Origin: Candidatus Schekmanbacteria bacterium
GTDB taxonomy: Bacteria > SZUA-182
Direction of reading: 5' to 3'
Length of the DNA: 34,917 bases
Assembly (NCBI GenBank): GCA_016235675.1
Contig: JACRJN010000017.1
Span: 1 to 34,917, forward strand
The translations under genes were made by a program, and so were the position numbers. Under the pieces are notes generated by a model, which saw only the letters and a program-made list of their open reading frames with translations, did not search any database and had not been told where the DNA came from. This document shows positions 1 through 7,090 of the stretch, one piece after another (position 1 is the stretch's first letter; each line of letters opens with the position of its first letter).

Positions 1-30
1 AATCTGTTTGGTATCGCCGCTTAAAAAACT

Positions 31-166
31 GGTAGCGTAGAAATACAGAGACCCAAAGCGTCATTGCGAGGCAGCCTTACCGCCGAAGCAATCTCAGGCG
101 CACGCATGGAGATTGCTTCGCTACCGCTCGCAATGACACTTCAGATCTCTATATTTCTACGCTACC
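31..166. repeat. Long inverted-repeat element, GGTAGCG family, copy 1
   Basis: A 136-bp element bounded by GGTAGCGTAGAAATACAGAG and its near-exact reverse complement. Inside are a second inverted pair, GTCATTGCGAG and CTCGCAATGAC, and a third built on GAAGCAATCTC/GAGATTGCTTC. The whole unit can fold into one long hairpin. No ORF for a transposase is present, so it resembles a MITE or a large REP/BIME-like palindrome. It lies downstream of cobO (minus strand). Further copies are at 2809, 6630, 6926, 8177, 13505, 15595 and 25017. Confidence 0.9.
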
Positions 167-174
167 AAAATCTT

Positions 175-225
175 TTCCCTTTGGCCTTAATTTCCTTCGC
201 GTCCTTTGCGCCTTTGCGGTAAAAT
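175..225. repeat. Half copy of the 'CTTTGCG...TGCGGTAAAA' repeat
   Basis: Sequence rich in TTTGCG/CTTTGCGGT, just downstream of the cobO stop. It resembles one arm of the inverted repeat at 791-871 and the stretch at 34699-34732, so it is probably a partial copy of that family. Positions 1-232 hold no gene, only this and copy 1 of the GGTAGCG element. Confidence 0.5.
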
Positions 226-232
226 TCAGCCA

Positions 233-772
233 TTAAAACTCAATTCCCCGCCGCGCCTTGATTCCCCGCTGATAAGGATGTTTAATCAGCTTGATTTCCG
301 TCACCAAATCCGCCTGCTTAATCAGCCATTCCGGAGCAGTTCGTCCGGTAAGAACTAATTCCACCTGAGGATGTTTACAGGTGATTAAGTTTTTTAGTTC
401 CATCTCGCTTATTAGTTCTAGCGTTAAGACATTCAAAATTTCATCCAGAACAATCAAATCAAAATCATAGTTCTGAATGACGGTTTGTAAACGGATTACA
501 GCCTGGGATATATGTTGTCTGCTTTTGGCCTTCAGCTCCTGGGAAATCGTTCCGATATAAGAATCTTCATTAACCCGCTCGATCACAAAATCAGCGCCCA
601 AAGCCGGGGCAAGATTCATTTCCCCGGAAGATAAGAAGCGGGGTTTTAAAAACTGCACAAAATAAACCCGCAACCCTTGTCCCGCAGCCCGCAGCGCCAG
701 CCCTAAAGCGGCAGTGGTCTTGCCCTTTCCCTGTCCGTAATAGACTTGAATCAATCCCGTATCCAGAGGCAT
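233..772 (-). CDS. cobO: Cob(I)yrinic acid a,c-diamide adenosyltransferase (CobO/BtuR type)
   Basis: Transfers the 5'-deoxyadenosyl group of ATP to the cobalt of cob(I)alamin or corrinoid precursors in the cytoplasm, giving the coenzyme B12 form. The 179-aa product has the family's unusual P-loop, GQGKGKTT at residues 13-20, a Walker B-like LIVLDE ending at D110-E111, and the typical C-terminus KHPYQRGIKARRGIEF. Full length for the CobO/BtuR family. The start ATG (772) has AGGA about 9 nt upstream. No other cobalamin gene and no cobalamin riboswitch was seen nearby, so it may serve salvage, but that is inference. It follows the phospholipase-like gene on the same strand after a 100-bp gap filled by a palindrome. 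Confidence 0.93.
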   Translation of the reverse strand: MPLDTGLIQVYYGQGKGKTTAALGLALRAAGQGLRVYFVQFLKPRFLSSGEMNLAPALGADFVIERVNEDSYIGTISQELKAKSRQHISQAVIRLQTVIQNYDFDLIVLDEILNVLTLELISEMELKNLITCKHPQVELVLTGRTAPEWLIKQADLVTEIKLIKHPYQRGIKARRGIEF

Positions 773-790
773 TTAATGAATCCTAATTAC

Positions 791-871
791 TTCACCGCAG
801 AGACGCAAAGAACGCGGAGAATTAAAGACCATAAAAATTTTTCTCTGCGTACTCTGCGTCTCTGCGGTGAA
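791..871. repeat. Inverted repeat of the 'TTCACCGCAGAGACGC' family
   Basis: The arms TTCACCGCAGAGACGCAAAG and the reverse complement ending CTCTGCGGTGAA enclose a short AT-rich loop. It fills the gap between cobO (start 772) and the stop codon of the phospholipase-like gene (875). A half copy is near 34699-34732 and a divergent one near 175-225. Confidence 0.85.
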
Positions 872-874
872 AAA

Positions 875-1969
875 TTATTTCCCTTTCCCTATCGGCAAAT
901 CCCGGTTAGCCAATTCCAGCAGCCCTTTGGTACCCCCGGCGACCACACTCAGCGCCGCCCTGGCGTTACGCTCGAAGGCGACTCGCCGGACATCGCTGCC
1001 GGGCAGATTTAAAATATAGTGAACATCTTCCGTGGTGAGTTTGACCGGCTCTTTGGCCTTCATTTTCTCCCCGAAAATGGCGATCGATGTGCCAAAAGCC
1101 TCGGCAGATAAGTTTCGGCTTTGCCGAACTATTGATTTTACCAAATCATCGATATTCTCAGCCTTGATAGCCGGCGTACTAATCAGGATTTGATGATAAT
1201 CCGCGGGAAGCTTTTTTCCGGCTTCCAATTCCAGAATACGGGCGATCAAAGATTCGTAGGCAAAATGATAATTTTTAGTGGTTTCGACAGCATGTGTAAA
1301 CGGACTGCGCCAATTGAAAAATTTAAAACAAAGCTGGGCGGTATGATAAGGCTGCGCTAAATCCTGAATAAAGTGAAGCGACCGGGCTAAAAAACGAAAT
1401 CCCCAGTAACGGTCATTATTGGCAAAAGCGTTTTTGGCCATTTGATAAAAATGTTCCAGCCTTTCAGGGGCGACGCCTTGCGGTAAAAACATCCACGGCA
1501 AATGGAAGGTAAAAGCCGAATAGTACATATGACGGTAACCCTGGCTGCCGCCCATCAAGTGTTGACTAAGCGCCAGATTAAGATTCTTGTCCATCCCCCA
1601 GTCCGGTTCATCGCTGTAATCAGCCAATATTTGCAGGGGAGGGCATTTTTCCCCAATCTCTCCCCCTTGATAGCCGTAACGCAAATCTGAGTTTAAATCG
1701 TGGTATATGAATTTAGGCGGTACAATCAGGCGCTGGTTGGGATCGGAATTGATATAAACAGGGAAAAAATCCGGGTTGAGACTTTCATCTAAATATTTGT
1801 TCTCGGTAACGGGACAGGAGGGAAGTTTTTTCAGCCAGGGAATATTCCTGATAGCGGCGTACGTCATCAAATTATGGCGCGCCCAGGCTGAAACGATTTG
1901 AGGGAAAAGAAGGACTAAAATTAAGAAACCGCTGATAGCAATCTTTAGCTTCAATGATTTTTTGATCAT
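875..1969 (-). CDS. Secreted zinc-dependent phospholipase C / S1-P1 nuclease-like protein
   Basis: The 364-aa product opens with a signal peptide (KK near the N-terminus, hydrophobic residues 9-22, VSA) and predicted cleavage directly before W29. In zinc phospholipase C and P1 nuclease the mature N-terminal Trp is itself a zinc ligand, so this fits the fold. Other candidate ligands are H32, an acidic stretch DEPDW near 120-124, H147, HxxxD at 199-203 (HFIQD), H209 (QPYH) and HxxxE at 235-239. The spacing of HxxxD, QPxH and HxxxE matches the phospholipase C/P1 core. It should act outside the cytoplasmic membrane. Whether the substrate is a phospholipid or nucleic acid cannot be told from sequence. 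Strong SD AGGGGGG just upstream of ATG 1969. Confidence 0.8.
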   Translation of the reverse strand: MIKKSLKLKIAISGFLILVLLFPQIVSAWARHNLMTYAAIRNIPWLKKLPSCPVTENKYLDESLNPDFFPVYINSDPNQRLIVPPKFIYHDLNSDLRYGYQGGEIGEKCPPLQILADYSDEPDWGMDKNLNLALSQHLMGGSQGYRHMYYSAFTFHLPWMFLPQGVAPERLEHFYQMAKNAFANNDRYWGFRFLARSLHFIQDLAQPYHTAQLCFKFFNWRSPFTHAVETTKNYHFAYESLIARILELEAGKKLPADYHQILISTPAIKAENIDDLVKSIVRQSRNLSAEAFGTSIAIFGEKMKAKEPVKLTTEDVHYILNLPGSDVRRVAFERNARAALSVVAGGTKGLLELANRDLPIGKGK

Positions 1970-1993
1970 TGACCCCCCTGAAAATCTTAATTT

Positions 1994-2050
1994 CGTAGTC
2001 CCAGTCCTTTAGGGCTGGGCACTTACCGGGGCTAAAGCCCCGACACTACG
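1994..2050. repeat. Palindromic repeat of the CGTAGTCCC/GGGGCTAAAGCCCCG family
   Basis: Two hairpins in series (CAGTCCTTTAGGGCTG and CGGGGCTAAAGCCCCG) enclosed by CGTAGT...ACTACG. A close relative is at 28095-28148, and the block at 34235-34342 is related. It lies between the VanZ-like gene and the phospholipase-like gene. Confidence 0.85.
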
Positions 2051-2074
2051 CTGATACTTGAAAAAATGTTATAT

Positions 2075-2659
2075 TTAAGCCGGACATTTGACAACCGCCG
2101 CCGGTTTTTGCGCCAGGGTGCCCCAGATAAAAATCAAGCCCAGCACTGCACTGACTACATTTAACATTATATCATTTATATCGTAATAACGGGTGGGTAA
2201 TAAACCTTGATACAGTTCATCGGCCACCCCAACTAATAAACTAAAGAAGGCGGCTTTGTAATAGCGTTCGAAAGGATAGGGCAGATTTTTTACATCGTCC
2301 AATTTATAAAAAATATAAACGCTTAGCCCCCCGTATTCCAGAAAATGAGTCACCTCTGCCGCTGCGGCAGTACGAGTGGTTAAAAAGGCAAATCCACCCC
2401 CTACCAATATGGTGATAAACCAGCTAAAAATGTTTTTATAGCATTGGCTGATAAACATATAAAGTATGATAACAAGCGCAAGCATAGCCAAAGAAGTAAC
2501 TCTTATATAAGTCAAAAAGGAAGTCAAATCTATAGCAGACCATTTGGCGGTCTGCCTGATAATCGCCGGTAACCAGGGAGCGGTCAGGAATATAAACAAG
2601 ATGTATATCCCTACGCCCCGCCAGTTTTTAAGATCTAATTTTTTCACTTTTTCAAGCAT
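2075..2659 (-). CDS. VanZ-like family membrane protein
   Basis: A 194-aa protein with about five hydrophobic segments. The C-terminal half carries the VanZ-like pattern: HFLEYG near 105-110, then DELYQGLLPTRYYDINDIMLN (D147, E148, Q151, R157, D160, D163, N167) before a final helix. VanZ-like proteins are small membrane proteins of poorly known role; VanZ gives low-level teicoplanin resistance in enterococci, but most homologues are not resistance genes. SD AGGTGG lies 5 nt before ATG 2659. The phospholipase-like gene follows on the same strand after 105 bp containing a palindrome. Confidence 0.82.
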   Translation of the reverse strand: MLEKVKKLDLKNWRGVGIYILFIFLTAPWLPAIIRQTAKWSAIDLTSFLTYIRVTSLAMLALVIILYMFISQCYKNIFSWFITILVGGGFAFLTTRTAAAAEVTHFLEYGGLSVYIFYKLDDVKNLPYPFERYYKAAFFSLLVGVADELYQGLLPTRYYDINDIMLNVVSAVLGLIFIWGTLAQKPAAVVKCPA

Positions 2660-2808
2660 TCGGCCACCTACATATTATTTATGTATCTTTTACCAGCTTA
2701 CCTGTAAAATGGCTTTCAGTCAATACTGTTTTTGCTTGAAAATCAAAATAGTCTTAAAATTTATGAACTAATATAACGTTTCATAAATAATAATATGGCA
2801 CGTTTAAT

Positions 2809-2898
2809 GTCATTGCGAGGCAGCCTTACCGCCGAAGCAATCGCAGGCGCTACAATAAGATCGAGATTGCTTCGGCGATAAGGCTGCCTCGCAATGAC
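2809..2898. repeat. GTCATTGCGAG core palindrome, copy 2 (no outer arms)
   Basis: A 90-bp element consisting only of the inner inverted repeat GTCATTGCGAGGCAGCCTTA ... and its complement. The outer GGTAGCG arms seen in other copies are missing. It lies 33 bp downstream of the pyrC stop, where it could act as a 3' hairpin. The rest of 2660-2930 is AT-rich and holds no gene. Confidence 0.9.
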
Positions 2899-2930
2899 AG
2901 CATAAACTCAATTATTTATAAAATCGGGTA

Positions 2931-4214
2931 CTAGCTGTTTTTATACATTACCTTTCCGTTCATAATAGTAGCCATTATTTTACCGGGAAGTTTCCAGCCT
3001 AAAAAGGGAGTGTTCTTGCTTTTGGAAAAAAGTGTCGCCTCTTGTATTTCTATTTGTTCGGCAGAATCGAAGATGGTAATATCCGCCCAGCAGCCTTCGG
3101 TCAATCTGCCGTAAGGCAATCCTAAAATATTGGCCGGATTGATAGTCAGCTTTTCCAGGGCTTGATGGATGGTCAGATGTCCTTTGTTGACTAATTGGCT
3201 GATGGTGAGCGCCAACGTCGTTTCCAGGCCGATTAACCCGAAAGGCGCATTGGTGTATTCCAATTCCTTTTCCGCCGAACTATGCGGGGCGTGATCGCTG
3301 GCGATGGCATCTATGGTGCCGTCTTTTAGCCCCTCGATCAAGGCGCAAATGTCTTGGGAGGTTCGCAGGGGAGGGTTGACTTTGGTGTTGGTGTCGAAAC
3401 CGGCTACTGCCTGATCGGTCAGGGTAAAATGATGAGGGGTGACCTCGGCGGTGATTTTTATCCCCCTGATTTTAGCCAATCGGACTAATTCTACCGATTT
3501 AGCGCTGCTGACATGGGCAAGATGCAGGCGTCCTCCCGTCAGTTCCGCCAAAGCGATGTCCCGCGCCACCATCAGCGATTCGGCCTCCGCCGGGATGGGC
3601 GGCAATCCTAAGCGAGTGGATACCAGCCCCTCGTGCATTACCCCGCCGTGGCTTAAATCGGTATCCTCACAATGGGAGATAATAGGGCGCTCCAGCATGC
3701 GGGAGTATTCCAAAGCCCGCCGCATCAGGGCAGCATCCCTGATCGATTTGCCGTCGTCGGAAAAGGCGATGGCCCCGCTGTCTTTTAAATCGCCCATTTC
3801 GGCTAATTCTTTGCCTTCCTGCTTTTTGCTGATTGCGCCGACGGGGTAGATACGGCACAAAGCGGATTTAGCGGCGCAAGAGACGATGAAATTACAAACC
3901 GCCTGATTGTCGTTGACCGGATTGGTGTTGGGCATACAGGCCAGACAGGTAAAGCCGCCGTGTACCGCCGCACGAGATCCGCTTTCGATGGTTTCCTCAT
4001 CCTCCCGCCCCGGTTCCCGCAAATGAACATGTAGATCGATCAGGCCGGGGGAAACTATTTTCCCTTGGGCGTCAATCTGCTGACATGCGGCATCAGGCGG
4101 ATCGATATGTTCGGCAATCCGGCTGATTTTCTCCCCCTCGACCAGAATGTCGCCGATAAAATCGGTAAAACTTGCCGGATCGATGATTCTTCCGCCTTTG
4201 ATAAGCAGACTCAC
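2931..4214 (-). CDS. pyrC: Dihydroorotase
   Basis: Catalyses the reversible cyclisation of N-carbamoyl-aspartate to dihydroorotate, the third step of pyrimidine synthesis, in the cytoplasm. From the GTG at 4214 it is 427 aa, the usual length of class I (B. subtilis type) PyrC. Metal-site motifs are DLHVHLREPG (H62, H64), HCED (H181), LAHVS (H234) and ASDHAPH (D307). A longer reading frame starts at GTG 4250, but AGGAG lies 8 nt before GTG 4214 and the conserved LLIKGGRIIDP begins right there, so 4214 is preferred. It lies downstream of pyrR-pyrB on the same strand, separated by the toxin-antitoxin pair and 450 bp of repeats, so it may have its own promoter. Confidence 0.95.
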   Translation of the reverse strand: MSLLIKGGRIIDPASFTDFIGDILVEGEKISRIAEHIDPPDAACQQIDAQGKIVSPGLIDLHVHLREPGREDEETIESGSRAAVHGGFTCLACMPNTNPVNDNQAVCNFIVSCAAKSALCRIYPVGAISKKQEGKELAEMGDLKDSGAIAFSDDGKSIRDAALMRRALEYSRMLERPIISHCEDTDLSHGGVMHEGLVSTRLGLPPIPAEAESLMVARDIALAELTGGRLHLAHVSSAKSVELVRLAKIRGIKITAEVTPHHFTLTDQAVAGFDTNTKVNPPLRTSQDICALIEGLKDGTIDAIASDHAPHSSAEKELEYTNAPFGLIGLETTLALTISQLVNKGHLTIHQALEKLTINPANILGLPYGRLTEGCWADITIFDSAEQIEIQEATLFSKSKNTPFLGWKLPGKIMATIMNGKVMYKNS

Positions 4215-4318
4215 TATGGTAGCTCCTGGGGATGATTCCCTTTTATTCACTCATGTTACGCAAGGATTGGCAATCGGCCATAAACAAACAGATTAACACC
4301 AGACGATGCGTAAATTTG

Positions 4319-4420
4319 TCATTCCCGTGAAAACGGGAATCCAGGGTTTTCAAGACTCCGGCTTAAGCCTACGCTGATGGAGTTAATTATATTCTGGATT
4401 CCCGCTGCTGCGGGAATGAC
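4319..4420. repeat. GTCATTCCCG...CGGGAATGAC palindrome
   Basis: A 102-bp inverted repeat bounded by GTCATTCCCG and CGGGAATGAC, with inner arms CGGGAATCCAG / CTGGATTCCCG. The same family occurs at 12660-12786 and as a short copy at 25317-25354. Confidence 0.85.
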
Positions 4421-4465
4421 ATTTGTGAGTTTTTTTCAAAGTCTGCGTAAGATGAGTTATTCATA

Positions 4466-4544
4466 TGTAGCGTTAGGGTTTATCCCCAACATTGCAGACG
4501 TAGGAGCCCTGCATCGGAAGCGGGGGATAAACCCTAACGCTACA
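4466..4544. repeat. TGTAGCGTTAGGGTTTATCC palindrome
   Basis: A 79-bp inverted repeat: TGTAGCGTTAGGGTTTATCC at the left and its complement ending GCTACA at the right. A related copy is at 15458-15540. The interval 4215-4665 contains no gene; it holds three different palindromes (4319-4420, this one, 4549-4594). Confidence 0.85.
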
Positions 4545-4548
4545 AAAT

Positions 4549-4594
4549 TTGATGTTTCGGTGTGTTCTCACGCCGAAACGTCAAACATCAAATC
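4549..4594. repeat. Small GATGTTTCGG hairpin
   Basis: TTTGATGTTTCGG ... CCGAAACGTCAAACATCAAA folds into a hairpin with GGTGTGTTCTCACG in the middle. It belongs to the same family as 13384-13458, 15680-15711, 22100-22184 and 34602-34694 (core TTTCGGCxTGTCCTCAxGCCGAAA). Confidence 0.75.
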
Positions 4595-4665
4595 GGTGGG
4601 CTACAGTCTAATTATAAGAATTGCGGCGTTCATTTGTTTTCCAAGATTGATATTTAAAACCAGCC

Positions 4666-4857
4666 TTAATTCAATCCAAGCTCCTTAAGCGCCTGCTCAA
4701 AAGGAACGGGTTTTTCTTTCCTGGCCGCCTTTTTAGCCTTTCTCAGTTCTTTCAAATCTTCGTAATCTTCCAAGGATTCAGACATCTCTACAAAATCCTC
4801 ATAAGTCATAACCACAAATTCCTTTTTGCCGTCCTTTTCTAATACTTGTGGTTTCAT
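4666..4857 (-). CDS. Antitoxin of a type II toxin-antitoxin pair (Phd/YefM- or RelB-like)
   Basis: From ATG 4857 (SD GGGAGGG upstream) the product is 63 aa: short, charged, with VLEKDGKKEFVVMTYEDF followed by a helical LEDYEDLKELRKAKK tail. This pattern is common in small antitoxins that sit beside RelE/ParE toxins. The reading frame stays open upstream to 4935, but that part overlaps the toxin gene and lacks its own SD. It starts 13 nt after the toxin stop, so the order is toxin first, antitoxin second. Expected to bind and neutralise the toxin; the N-terminal DNA-binding part seems short, so autoregulation is uncertain. Confidence 0.72.
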   Translation of the reverse strand: MKPQVLEKDGKKEFVVMTYEDFVEMSESLEDYEDLKELRKAKKAARKEKPVPFEQALKELGLN

Positions 4858-4870
4858 AAAATACCCTCCC

Positions 4871-5119
4871 TTACCGATAAGCCTCTCTTCGGTGTAAAAT
4901 TCGATAAATAACAATCTTCCCGCCTTCAGCCTCAAACAGCACTCTCCAATTTCCTACCCGGAGTCGGTATTCAGGGGTAAAATTGGTAAGTTTCTTGACA
5001 TCGCCTGAAAGATTATTACTCATAGCGTTAATTTTATCAATTATCGTTGCTGCTTCTGCCTTGGGAATTCTCTTTATGTCTTTGATTGCTTTGGGCATTA
5101 TTTCTATTTTGTAGTTCAT
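4871..5119 (-). CDS. RelE/ParE-family toxin
   Basis: An 82-aa basic protein with the RelE/ParE superfamily pattern: KIEIMPKAIKDIKRIP near the N-terminus, then a central helix, YRLRVGNWRVLF at about 51-62 and a C-terminal IYRILHRREAYR. RelE members cleave mRNA on the ribosome and ParE members inhibit gyrase; the RVGxWRVLF and HRREAYR signature is more usual in RelE-type members. It begins only 8 nt after the pyrB stop and is followed by the antitoxin gene. A possible SD (AAAGGCGG) lies inside the end of pyrB, so expression probably depends on pyr transcription. Confidence 0.85.
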   Translation of the reverse strand: MNYKIEIMPKAIKDIKRIPKAEAATIIDKINAMSNNLSGDVKKLTNFTPEYRLRVGNWRVLFEAEGGKIVIYRILHRREAYR

Positions 5120-5127
5120 TTACTTGT

Positions 5128-6066
5128 TCATTCCGCCTTTCCCCCCAACAGCAAATACATCAACGCCATCCGCACCGCCACGCCGTTGGTCACCTGATCG
5201 AGGATTACGGCGTAAGGGCCGTCGGCGACTTCCGGTTCGATTTCGATGCCGCGGTTGGTCGGGCCGGGGTGCATGATCAGTACATCCGGCCTGGCATTTA
5301 CTAATTTAGTGCGCGATAAGCCAAACAAGCGGGAGTATTCCCGTAATGAGGGGAACAAACCCTTTTCCTGCCGCTCCAATTGGATGCGCAGCATCATGAT
5401 CACATCCGCTTGCGGGATAACCTCCGGCAGGTTATACGATACCTCGACGCCTAATTTTTCGATTTCCGCTGGTATCAGAGTGGGCGGGCCGACTACGGTA
5501 ACATGCGCGCCCAGTTTGGTCAGCCCCCAGATATTGGAGCGCGCCACCCGGCTATGGCTGATGTCTCCCACGATAGCCACATTCAATCCTTCAATACGCT
5601 GCTTCTTTTCCCGAATGGTCAATAAATCCAGCAAGGCTTGGGTGGGATGCTCATGTGCCCCGTCTCCGGCATTGATAATGGAGCAGGGCAATAACCGCGC
5701 CAGCAGATGAGAGGTGCCGGGGACGCTGTGGCGCAGCACGATAATATCCGGACTCATGGCTTGCAGATTTTTAGCGGTGTCTTGCAGGCTCTCCCCCTTG
5801 GAAACGCTGCTGCCGGAGCCGGAGATATTGATTACATCGGCGGAAAGGCGCTTGCCGGCGATTTCAAAAGAGGTGCGGGTGCGGGTACTGGGTTCGAAAA
5901 ACAGGTTGATGATGGTTTTGCCGCGCAGGGTGGGGACTTTTTTGATTTGGCGGGTGGAGATTTCCTTCAGCGATTCGGCGGTGTCCAGGATGTGGTAAAT
6001 CTCTTCAGCGCCGAGGTCTTCCATCCCCAGAAGGTCTTTGCGTTTTAATGTAATGGATTCTACCAT
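5128..6066 (-). CDS. pyrB: Aspartate carbamoyltransferase catalytic subunit
   Basis: Condenses carbamoyl phosphate with aspartate to N-carbamoyl-aspartate, the committed step of pyrimidine synthesis. The 312-aa length is typical. Carbamoyl phosphate site STRTRTS at 60-66, SVSKGES loop at 87-93, HPTQ at 140-143 and HPGP at 266-269 are all intact. No regulatory subunit gene (pyrI) is seen. Its ATG overlaps the end of pyrR by 7 nt, so the two are translationally coupled. A toxin gene follows immediately at its 3' end. Confidence 0.97.
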   Translation of the reverse strand: MVESITLKRKDLLGMEDLGAEEIYHILDTAESLKEISTRQIKKVPTLRGKTIINLFFEPSTRTRTSFEIAGKRLSADVINISGSGSSVSKGESLQDTAKNLQAMSPDIIVLRHSVPGTSHLLARLLPCSIINAGDGAHEHPTQALLDLLTIREKKQRIEGLNVAIVGDISHSRVARSNIWGLTKLGAHVTVVGPPTLIPAEIEKLGVEVSYNLPEVIPQADVIMMLRIQLERQEKGLFPSLREYSRLFGLSRTKLVNARPDVLIMHPGPTNRGIEIEPEVADGPYAVILDQVTNGVAVRMALMYLLLGGKAE

Positions 6067-6605
6067 TTTAATAATTCCGGTTCCTGGAGTAATACCACCT
6101 CATCCTGAGCAGGGTCTTTTTTGAAAAGCACGCGTACCGATTCCTGGCGGGTGGTGCTGATGGTCATCCCGATATAATCGGCATGGATGGGCAATTCCCG
6201 ATGGCCGCGGTCGATCAGTACCGCCAGATGAATACTCATCGGACGTCCCAAGTCTGTAATGGCGTCCAAGGCAGCGCGGATGGTACGCCCGGTATAGAGC
6301 ACGTCGTCTACCAGGATAATGCGTTTATGGTCAACCGCAACTGGCACATCCGTACCGCATAAAACCGGACGGCGGCTGGCCATGTTGACGTCATCCCGAT
6401 AAAGGCTGGTGTCGATAACCCCTACCGGCAGTTCTTTTCCGGCCTGGAGGTTGATTTTAGCACAGATACGCCTGGCCAGTTCCAATCCCTTATTGCGAAT
6501 CCCCAGCAAAGCCAGTTCCTCCAGCTGAGGATGGTTGCCGATAATCTGACTACCGATTTTAGCCAGGGCATCATCTATCGCCCGGCTGTCCATAAGCTGT
6601 TTCAT
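6060..6605 (-). CDS. pyrR: Bifunctional pyr operon regulator / uracil phosphoribosyltransferase
   Basis: PyrR senses UMP and, in Bacillus and relatives, binds pyr mRNA to promote attenuation; it also has uracil phosphoribosyltransferase activity. The 181-aa product has the PRPP-binding motif [12 protein letters not shown] at 97-108 and the N-terminal [13 protein letters not shown] seen in PyrR. It leads the pyrR-pyrB pair. I did not find a clear copy of the known PyrR RNA-binding loop in the leader; instead a 137-bp palindrome (6630-6766) sits between the gene and a likely promoter. Confidence 0.95.
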   Translation of the reverse strand: MKQLMDSRAIDDALAKIGSQIIGNHPQLEELALLGIRNKGLELARRICAKINLQAGKELPVGVIDTSLYRDDVNMASRRPVLCGTDVPVAVDHKRIILVDDVLYTGRTIRAALDAITDLGRPMSIHLAVLIDRGHRELPIHADYIGMTISTTRQESVRVLFKKDPAQDEVVLLQEPELLKW

Positions 6606-6629
6606 GAGATTGCCCCGATGTAAAATATT

Positions 6630-6766
6630 GGTAGCGTTCTCAATAGAAGACCCGGAGCGTCATTGCGAGCTTTAGCTAAGCAATCTCCATGCGTACGTAT
6701 GAAGATTGCTTCGGCGATAAGGCTGCCTCGCAATGACGCTTTGGGTCTCTTATTGAAAACGCTACC
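6630..6766. repeat. Long inverted-repeat element, GGTAGCG family, copy 3
   Basis: A 137-bp element with arms GGTAGCGTTCTCAATAGAAG and, at the other end, the complement of GGTAGCGTTTTCAATAAGAG. The flanks TAAAATATT and AATATTATA are also complementary, so the stem could extend. It carries the 'TTCTCAATA' arm type on both sides. It lies in the leader of pyrR. Confidence 0.9.
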
Positions 6767-6771
6767 AAAAT

Positions 6772-6780
6772 ATTATAGCA
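6772..6780 (-). promoter_or_regulatory. Candidate extended -10 promoter for pyrR-pyrB
   Basis: Read on the minus strand, TGCTATAAT is a perfect TATAAT preceded by the TGn of an extended -10 box. No good -35 lies 16-18 bp upstream, which extended -10 promoters can tolerate. Transcription would start near 6765, inside the right end of the palindrome, so the mRNA leader would contain nearly all of that element. Confidence 0.5.
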
Positions 6781-6834
6781 TATTTAGAAAGATTTACCAT
6801 ACTTTATTGACAAGAAAAAAAAAGGGGAAATTGC

Positions 6835-6863
6835 TTGACTTTTTAAATAAAGGGTGATAAAAG
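6835..6863 (+). promoter_or_regulatory. Candidate promoter for the glycan locus
   Basis: TTGACT (6835-6840), 17-bp spacer, TAAAAG (6858-6863). It points toward the first glycosyltransferase at 7091, with a leader that would contain the copy-4 repeat element. The interval 6606-7090 has no gene; it contains two GGTAGCG elements and this site. Confidence 0.4.
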
Positions 6864-6925
6864 TACATCTTGTGTTACTGTTAAGTTGTTACAGTGAACT
6901 ATTTATGGTAAGCATGAAATATCTT

Positions 6926-7061
6926 GGTCGCGTAGCAATAGGGAGACCCCGAAGTGTCATTGCGAGCGGAGCGAAGCAATCTCCATGCGTGCGCCTGAGA
7001 TTGCTTCGGCGGTAAAGCTGCCTCGCAATGACGCTTCAGGTCTCTGTACTTCTACGCTACC
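6926..7061. repeat. Long inverted-repeat element, GGTAGCG family, copy 4
   Basis: A 136-bp element: GGTCGCGTAGCAATAGGGAG at the left (one base changed in the GGTAGCG tip) and the complement of GGTAGCGTAGAAGTACAGAG at the right, with the usual GTCATTGCGAG/CTCGCAATGAC core. It lies just upstream of the first glycosyltransferase. Confidence 0.9.
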
Positions 7062-7090
7062 AATATCTTTTCAGGTACGTTTATAAAACA

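Noticed and set aside
6606-6770. Classical PyrR-binding attenuator
   Set aside because: I could not find the known PyrR loop consensus; only the repeat element hairpin is visible.
6914-7018. Short ORF starting MKYLGRVAIG before the first glycosyltransferase
   Set aside because: Apart from four codons it is entirely repeat sequence (copy 4) and has no SD.
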